Notes under the pieces: model-generated
Database searches by the model: none
What the model was told of the DNA's origin: nothing
Seen by the model: the letters and a program-made list of their open reading frames with translations, nothing else
Part shown: piece after piece, positions 58,832 through 64,000 of the stretch
Layout of the letters: each line of letters begins with the position of its first letter
How positions within the stretch are numbered: position 1 is the first letter of the stretch
Source of the DNA: Polyangiaceae bacterium
Lineage (GTDB): Bacteria > Myxococcota_A > Polyangia > Polyangiales > Polyangiaceae
Length of the DNA: 64,000 nt
Assembly (NCBI GenBank): GCA_016712345.1
Contig: JADJRH010000001.1
Location: forward strand, 1,984,001-2,048,000
Direction of reading: 5' to 3'
Program-made: the position numbers and the translations under genes

Positions 58832-60259
58832 ATGTCTGCGTGGGCGGTCACAACACGTTTCTCGACCATGGTGGCTGTGAGTGAGTCCGCGCCCGCCGCG
58901 CCGATCGCTCTCGTCTGCCTCGCCTTGGAGCGTGCCACCCTCGCAGATCCTTCGTTTCAGGTGCATCTCGACGGCGCAACTTCCCCCTTGTTTTTGTGGG
59001 TTCCGCGCAGCGCAGACACAAACGTTTCCGCTCTCGACAATGACCACCTGACAATGGCGTGTTGGGGCACCGCGGCCCGCGTGAGCGGCACCGGGCCCAA
59101 TCGGTGGAGTCACGTCAAAGAAGCTGCGGCACGCCTGTTTTCCACATTGAAACACGACAATCTACCCATTGCACCCCGCCTTGTGGGCGGCTTTGCGTTT
59201 GACCTTGCGTCGTCGTGTGTACACAATTCAGATCTGACAGCCGCCTGGGCCCCCTTTGACGACGCGTGTTTTATTCTCCCCAAGCTTGTGTACGCACAGC
59301 GCGCAGGGCAGGCTTGGTTCACGGCGTTTGGCGTTGACCGCGCCGCCGCAGCGCTTTCGGTTCAAAAGGCGCGCGGAGCGCTTGAAAAAGCCCTTTCTTC
59401 GAGCGACTCGCCGTTCGCTTCGCGCGCATCTACCCATCCACCCACCTTCCATGACGGGGGTGAACCGGAGTGGAAAGCGCTTGTTGAAAAAGCGGTGAAT
59501 GCCATTTTGCACCGAAACTTTCAAAAGGTGGTTCTCAGCCGAACACGCAGGGTTTCGTTCAACAAGCGGCCCAATCTAACGCGAGCGTTTGCCCTTCTTG
59601 AAGACCGCCATCCCACCACCACGCGTTTTTTGTTTCGCCAGGGAGAGTCCACTTTTCTCGGAGCTTCACCCGAACGACTCGCAACCGTTTCAGGGTCCAA
59701 AGTGTACACCGAGGCGTTGGCCGGGTCTATTCCGCGCTCTTCCACAGAGCCTTTGGAACAACTCACCACACAACTTTTGGAGAGCGCCAAAGACCGCGCC
59801 GAACACGCCTTTGTGGTGGATGCCGTCGCCCAAGCGTTGCGGCCTTATTGTGATTCCCTCACCTATCCGAGCGTGCCTGTCGCCCGAGTGCTCCCCCACG
59901 TGCTGCATTTACAAACCCCTATTCAGGGTACACTCGCTTGCCACACTCCCATTCTAGACCTGGTAGAGCGCCTTCACCCCACGCCGGCGTTGTGTGGAAC
60001 GCCTCGGGCAGAATCGCGCGCTTTTCTCCTTGAAAACGAAGACTCATTTCGCGGCTATTACGGAGGCGCCGTGGGCCACCTCTCCGCCGATGGGAATGGT
60101 ACATTTGTCGTTGCCATTCGGTCCGCGCTTACCACCGAGTCCTCCGCGTGGATCTATTCAGGTGCGGGCATTGTTGAACATTCCAACCCCTCGCTTGAGT
60201 ATCAAGAAACAAGCGCAAAAGAGCGCACCATGCGTGAAGCGTTGGAGGTGTGTTCATGA
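58832..60259 (+). CDS. menF: Isochorismate synthase
   Basis: 475 aa from the ATG at 58832. Chorismate-utilising fold: LHRNFQKVVLSRTRRVSFN, FLGASPERLATVSG, ALCGTPRAESRAFLLENED, GYYGGAVGHLSADGNGTFVV and the C-terminal SGAGIVEHSNPSLEYQET. It converts chorismate to isochorismate, opening the menaquinone branch. The stop overlaps menD (ATGA). A variable N-terminal 180 residues precedes the core, as usual in MenF. GTGTACAC occurs twice in the gene. Confidence 0.93.
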   Translation: MSAWAVTTRFSTMVAVSESAPAAPIALVCLALERATLADPSFQVHLDGATSPLFLWVPRSADTNVSALDNDHLTMACWGTAARVSGTGPNRWSHVKEAAARLFSTLKHDNLPIAPRLVGGFAFDLASSCVHNSDLTAAWAPFDDACFILPKLVYAQRAGQAWFTAFGVDRAAAALSVQKARGALEKALSSSDSPFASRASTHPPTFHDGGEPEWKALVEKAVNAILHRNFQKVVLSRTRRVSFNKRPNLTRAFALLEDRHPTTTRFLFRQGESTFLGASPERLATVSGSKVYTEALAGSIPRSSTEPLEQLTTQLLESAKDRAEHAFVVDAVAQALRPYCDSLTYPSVPVARVLPHVLHLQTPIQGTLACHTPILDLVERLHPTPALCGTPRAESRAFLLENEDSFRGYYGGAVGHLSADGNGTFVVAIRSALTTESSAWIYSGAGIVEHSNPSLEYQETSAKERTMREALEVCS

Positions 60260-62079
60260 GCACCAACCTCCATATCGCGTGGGCCAAACTGCTTTTTTCT
60301 ACCCTTGAAAAACAGGGTGTTCGCAACGTTATTGTGAGCCCCGGCTCGCGCTCCACACCCCTCGCTCTCGCCGCTTATCAAACAAAAAATCTGACAACCC
60401 ATGTGGTTGTCGACGAGCGCTCCGCAGCCTTTTTTGCGCTTGGACAAGCCAGGGTCACCGGACAACCCACCGCGCTTGTGTGTACTTCGGGCACGGCGGC
60501 CGCTCATTATTACCCTGCGGTGATCGAGGCGGCGCTCACCTACCTTCCCATGTTGATCATCACCGCCGACAGGCCGTGGGAAATGCTTCACGCCGCGGCA
60601 TCTCAGACAATTGACCAAACGCGTCTCTTCGGGGTGTACGCACGCGCCTTTTACAACCTCGGCGCGCCCGAGCCTCACGCCCTTGCCGCCCGCGCTTTGG
60701 TGCGCACCGCTTCGCAGGCGTTTTATCAATCGCTCGGCCCTGTGCCCGGTCCGGTTCATCTCAATGCTCCATTCAGAAAGCCGCTGGAGCCTGTTATTGT
60801 CTCCGCGCCGGAGCCGTGGGAAGAAACGTTTTCCACCCTTCAAAACGAGCCGCCCCCCAAGCTTCTCGCGACCCCCCCATCGATTGAACCTTCCCATCCA
60901 ATTGTCGGTGAGGTGCTTACACTTCTCAAAGGTTCACACACTCGTTGGATCGTCGCGGGCCCAATGCCCGCCGGAGAATCTACCCAAACGCTTCGGCGCA
61001 ACGTGGGTCAACTGTCGGCCCAACTTCAGGCACCGATTGTGGCCGAGTCGGTAAGTCAACTGCGTTTCGGGAGCCTCGGTGACGAGAAGCAAGAATCGGT
61101 GCGAATCGCTTCGTTTGAGGCGCTTTTCAGGTCAGCCGAGTTTCGAACTTCCCATGCGCCGGACCTAACCATTGAACTGGGTCTACCCGTTATCTCCTCT
61201 GGGTATGCTCAGATCCTCGCTGAAAAACAGCCCAAACGCATTGTGGTAGCGCCCCACGGTTGGGGTGACCCAGCAAGCTCCGCCGCGCTGATGATTCAGG
61301 CTGACCCGGCGGCGTTTTGCAAAGCGCTCTCGTCGGCGCTTGCGTCTCCAAACGTTTCCATCCCATCGGCTGAAGTGTACACACAAGCCCTCGCTCAACT
61401 CGACAAGCGGGTCGTGAGTATCACCGCTTCCATTGTCGGCGCGTCTTCCCCGGGTGTGGCGGCCCTCTCCCAAGCGCTTGTGGCTCACCTGACGGTAGAC
61501 CTTTGCCCCGCCGATTCTCTCCTTGTTCTTGGCAACAGCTCCCCCGTTCGCGATGTGGATGTGTACGCACCGCCGTCCACAACCCCTCTTCGTGTTATTC
61601 ACCAACGCGGCGCCGCAGGCATTGATGGGTTGATCGCCGGTGCCGCCGGCACCGCATCCCTTGCCAAACAACCGGTGGTTCTCCTTCTCGGCGATGTCAG
61701 CTTTGTGCATGACCTGGGGAGCCTTACCCTCGCTCGCAAAGCCAAAACGCCGCTTGTGATTGTGATCGTTAACAACGGCGGCGGCCGCATTTTTGAGCAG
61801 CTTCCCATTGGAAAAGCGCTTGGACAGGGTGACGCGTTTGAGCGCCTCTTCGCCACGCCTGAACCACTTGACATCGCTTCGGTGGCAGCGGGATTTGATA
61901 TTGTGTACGCATGCGCCCACACCGCGCCTGAACTGAAAAGCGCACTCGCATCAGCGCTCACCCATGCGGGCGCCACCTTGATTGAAGCGGTGGTACCTCC
62001 CCATCAAGGTGCTGAGCACCTCCACACCCTTTTTACTCGCACCCGCGAGTTTTTTTCGAGAAAGGACACGTTCGAATGA
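60256..62079 (+). CDS. menD: SEPHCHC synthase (2-succinyl-5-enolpyruvyl-6-hydroxy-3-cyclohexene-1-carboxylate synthase)
   Basis: 607 aa, ThDP-dependent. The N-terminus VIVSPGSRSTPLALAAYQTK and the adjacent VVDERSAAFFALGQARVTGQ with PTALVCTSGTAAAHYYPAVI are MenD signatures. The C-terminal ThDP motif is LLGDVSFVHDLGSL, then IVIVNNGGGRIFEQLPIGK. Joins 2-oxoglutarate (after decarboxylation) to isochorismate. The stop overlaps menB (ATGA). Confidence 0.95.
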   Translation: MSTNLHIAWAKLLFSTLEKQGVRNVIVSPGSRSTPLALAAYQTKNLTTHVVVDERSAAFFALGQARVTGQPTALVCTSGTAAAHYYPAVIEAALTYLPMLIITADRPWEMLHAAASQTIDQTRLFGVYARAFYNLGAPEPHALAARALVRTASQAFYQSLGPVPGPVHLNAPFRKPLEPVIVSAPEPWEETFSTLQNEPPPKLLATPPSIEPSHPIVGEVLTLLKGSHTRWIVAGPMPAGESTQTLRRNVGQLSAQLQAPIVAESVSQLRFGSLGDEKQESVRIASFEALFRSAEFRTSHAPDLTIELGLPVISSGYAQILAEKQPKRIVVAPHGWGDPASSAALMIQADPAAFCKALSSALASPNVSIPSAEVYTQALAQLDKRVVSITASIVGASSPGVAALSQALVAHLTVDLCPADSLLVLGNSSPVRDVDVYAPPSTTPLRVIHQRGAAGIDGLIAGAAGTASLAKQPVVLLLGDVSFVHDLGSLTLARKAKTPLVIVIVNNGGGRIFEQLPIGKALGQGDAFERLFATPEPLDIASVAAGFDIVYACAHTAPELKSALASALTHAGATLIEAVVPPHQGAEHLHTLFTRTREFFSRKDTFE

Positions 62080-62900
62080 CTGCGGTAAAGTGGCAAGACG
62101 TCCCGGGCTTTGAAGACATCAAGTATCAAAAGAGCGAAGAGGGGATCGCCAAGATCACCATCAACCGCCCCGAGGTTCGCAACGCATTCAGGCCCCTGAC
62201 AGTCAAAGAAATGTCGCGCGCCTTTGTCGATGCGCGCGACGACGCAAACGTGGGTGTTGTCATTCTCACCGGTGAAGGGCCCGACGCCTTTTGTTCCGGC
62301 GGTGACCAGCGTGTTCGCGGTGAAGGTGGATATGTCGGAGACGACGGCATTCCCCGCTTAAACGTGCTCGACCTGCAACGTCAAATTCGAAACCTACCCA
62401 AACCTGTCATTGCCATGGTGGCCGGGTATGCCATCGGCGGCGGCCATGTTCTCCACTTGGTATGTGACCTTACCATTGCCGCCGACAATGCCAAGTTTGG
62501 TCAAACCGGGCCCAAGGTTGGCAGCTTTGACGGTGGGTTTGGGTCAAGCTACATGGCCCGCATTGTCGGCCAAAAGAAAGCCCGCGAAATCTGGTTTTTG
62601 TGCCGCCAGTACAATGCCCAACAAGCGCTTGACATGGGCCTTGTCAACACGGTGGTTCCGCTCGCCAAACTCGAAGAAGAAACCATCCAATGGTGCCGTG
62701 AAATCCTTCAACACAGCCCCACGGCTATTCGCCTTCTCAAGAGCGCCCTCAACGCCGACTGTGATGGTCAGGCCGGCCTCCAAGAATTGGCGGGCAATGC
62801 CACATTGCTTTTCTACCTGACAGAAGAGGGCAAAGAAGGCAAAAACGCATTCCTCGAAAAGCGCAAACCCAACTTCAAAAAATTCAAACGCCTCCCCTGA
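62076..62900 (+). CDS. menB: 1,4-dihydroxy-2-naphthoyl-CoA synthase
   Basis: 274 aa, crotonase superfamily. KITINRPEVRNAFRPLTVKE, then VVILTGEGPDAFCSGGDQRV (oxyanion-hole loop), GYAIGGGHVLHLVCDLTIAA and GKVGSFDGGFGSSYMARIVG-like (here PKVGSFDGGFGSSYMARIVG) are MenB-specific. Closes the naphthoate ring from succinylbenzoyl-CoA. The enzyme preceding it (MenE) is not in the window, so it lies beyond the right edge or elsewhere. Confidence 0.95.
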   Translation: MTAVKWQDVPGFEDIKYQKSEEGIAKITINRPEVRNAFRPLTVKEMSRAFVDARDDANVGVVILTGEGPDAFCSGGDQRVRGEGGYVGDDGIPRLNVLDLQRQIRNLPKPVIAMVAGYAIGGGHVLHLVCDLTIAADNAKFGQTGPKVGSFDGGFGSSYMARIVGQKKAREIWFLCRQYNAQQALDMGLVNTVVPLAKLEEETIQWCREILQHSPTAIRLLKSALNADCDGQAGLQELAGNATLLFYLTEEGKEGKNAFLEKRKPNFKKFKRLP

Positions 62901-62925
62901 CCGGCAGGCGTTGGAGAAAACCATC

Positions 62926-63867
62926 ATGGCTGCGGCAGAAGTGTACACAGGCACAGGGGGGCAACCGTTACAGGTCACGCCCGGGTCGTTTCGGGCGTGG
63001 GTCATGGCCGCTCGCCCGGCCACGCTCACGGCAGCCATTGTGCCGGTGATGGTAGGTACATCGGCTGCCTATTCGCTTGGGGAGGTGCGCAAGGCCCCCG
63101 CGGTGCTGGCCCTCGTTGGAGCCATTCTCATTCAGATCGCCACCAACTTTGCCAACGACGTTTTCGATGCTGAAAAAGGCGCCGACACAGCTGAAAGGCT
63201 CGGACCTACCCGCGCCGTTCAGGCCGGGTTGCTCACCGCCAAACAAGTTCGCAAAGCCCTTGTTGTCACCGTCATTCTCGCGGTGATCGTTGGGCTCGGG
63301 TTAACCTACCTGGCGGGTTGGCCGGTGGTCGCCATTGGTATCGCGTCTATTCTCTCGGGCATTGCGTACACAGGTGGACCTTACCCCCTCGGATACCACG
63401 GCCTCGGTGACGTGTTTGTAATGCTCTTTTTCGGGTTCGTGGCCGTGTGTGGCACCGCATTTGTCGACACTGGATCCGTCCCGCCCGTTGCGATCTGGGC
63501 ATCCATCCCTGTGGGCGCCATTGCCACGTGCATTTTGATCGTCAACAATCTGCGCGACCGCCATACCGATGTCAAAGCCGGCAAACGTACGCTGGCGGTT
63601 CGCTTGGGTAGAACCGGTGTACTCATTGAATATGCGCTGATGCTTCTCGCCGCGTACGCGGTGCCGTCGTATCTGGCCATTCAGGGAGGGAAGATGTGGA
63701 TGTTTTTGCCGCTTCTTTCTCTCCCTGTGGCGGCGCTTCTTTTCAGGCGTATCACGCTCAGCGAAGGCAAACCCCTCAATGCGTGTTTGGCCAACACTGC
63801 CAAGCTGCTGCTTCTCTACGGCGTGCTTTTCAGCGCAGGCTTTGTGTTGTCCCGCGCCACTCCATAA
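62926..63867 (+). CDS. menA: 1,4-dihydroxy-2-naphthoate polyprenyltransferase
   Basis: 313 aa from the ATG at 62926, with GGAG 9 bases upstream; a TTG at 62911 is less likely. UbiA-family inner-membrane enzyme with about eight or nine helices. The first Asp-rich motif is NFANDVFDAEKGAD, the second NNLRDRHTDVKAGKRT. Transfers the polyprenyl tail, presumably made by the first gene of the operon, to DHNA. The stop overlaps the ATG of menC by one base (TAATG). Confidence 0.93.
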   Translation: MAAAEVYTGTGGQPLQVTPGSFRAWVMAARPATLTAAIVPVMVGTSAAYSLGEVRKAPAVLALVGAILIQIATNFANDVFDAEKGADTAERLGPTRAVQAGLLTAKQVRKALVVTVILAVIVGLGLTYLAGWPVVAIGIASILSGIAYTGGPYPLGYHGLGDVFVMLFFGFVAVCGTAFVDTGSVPPVAIWASIPVGAIATCILIVNNLRDRHTDVKAGKRTLAVRLGRTGVLIEYALMLLAAYAVPSYLAIQGGKMWMFLPLLSLPVAALLFRRITLSEGKPLNACLANTAKLLLLYGVLFSAGFVLSRATP

Positions 63868-64000
63868 TGCGAGTTACCCGCCTCACCCTCACCCGTTCTG
63901 CCCTCCACGGACCGGTTGAACGACCGGCCGCCGTTGTATGCGTACACAATGAAAACGGCCTCGCGGGGTGGGGAGAAGCCGCGCCCATCGCCGGCTTTTC
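63867..64000 (+). CDS. menC: o-Succinylbenzoate synthase, 5' end only
   Basis: The first 44 codons run off the window. MRVTRLTLTRSALHGPVERP and GLAGWGEAAPIAGF match the N-terminal capping domain of enolase-superfamily OSB synthases, where the GxGEAAP loop is conserved. It follows menA in the same operon and fits as the dehydratase missing between MenD and MenE. The active-site lysines are beyond the edge. Confidence 0.82.
   Translation, partial: MRVTRLTLTRSALHGPVERPAAVVCVHNENGLAGWGEAAPIAGF

Overview
The window is about 60% GC chromosomal DNA from a Gram-negative, lipoprotein-rich bacterium. It most resembles the Myxococcota (Polyangia-like deltaproteobacteria). The clues are many short lipoproteins, one beginning its mature part with CGARSEL, a REC-DUF4388 protein, a eukaryote-type bifunctional 6-phosphofructo-2-kinase/fructose-2,6-bisphosphatase, and a classical menaquinone pathway. 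A perfect 16-bp parS palindrome at 7606-7621 suggests the window lies near the replication origin. The assignment is inference from gene content only.

Layout. 0-7.6 kb is accessory: a trypsin-FG-GAP lipoprotein with near-identical 168-bp repeats, a degenerate 32-bp tandem array, a Panacea antitoxin with a RelE-like toxin, a decayed vapBC-like locus and small lipoproteins. 7.6-13.9 kb is mostly minus strand: a lipoprotein, a quinone oxidoreductase-like enzyme, two unknowns, bioD, bioF and a ZapA-like gene overlapping bioF. 13.9-17.8 kb holds a repeat-bearing gap, an overlapping three-gene cassette of unknown function, a secreted protein, an orphan antitoxin and a lipoprotein. 18-28 kb is housekeeping: aroC and a shikimate kinase-dehydroquinate synthase fusion split by an apparent +1 frameshift at a prfB-like site, a yggU-dapF-signalling cluster, PFK-2/FBPase-2 and asparaginase. 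A 194-bp direct duplication follows.

28.6-37.5 kb is a metal-homeostasis island that looks acquired. It carries two COG0523 (CobW-type) GTPases, a decayed third copy, a WD40 protein, a DUF1826 protein, a NiCoT-like transporter, an RcnR-like regulator, a MerC-like protein, two flavoproteins and a Fur/Zur-family regulator. A recurring TGCAAC-N3-GTTGCA dyad lies before its main transcription units and is the likely operator of the Fur-family protein. 37.7-49.3 kb has an ATE-like transferase, a Uma2-like protein, a DsbA-like lipoprotein, three zinc-ribbon membrane proteins (two with propeller domains), a class V aminotransferase, and the last two enzymes of reductive pyrimidine catabolism. 49.5-55.9 kb is again accessory: a broken Rpn-family gene, an ATP-grasp protein, an arylamine N-acetyltransferase, a HAM1-like/AbiEii-like gene pair and a GbsR-type regulator. 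56-64 kb is a tightly overlapping menaquinone operon: polyprenyl synthase, DAHP synthase, menG, menF, menD, menB, menA and menC, the last cut by the window end.

The aro genes at 18-21 kb and the DAHP synthase at 57 kb together feed chorismate into menaquinone and aromatic amino acids. The palindromic octamer GTGTACAC occurs 17 times, always outside the first 12.7 kb and outside 28.4-39.8 kb, so it separates an apparently native backbone from likely acquired segments.
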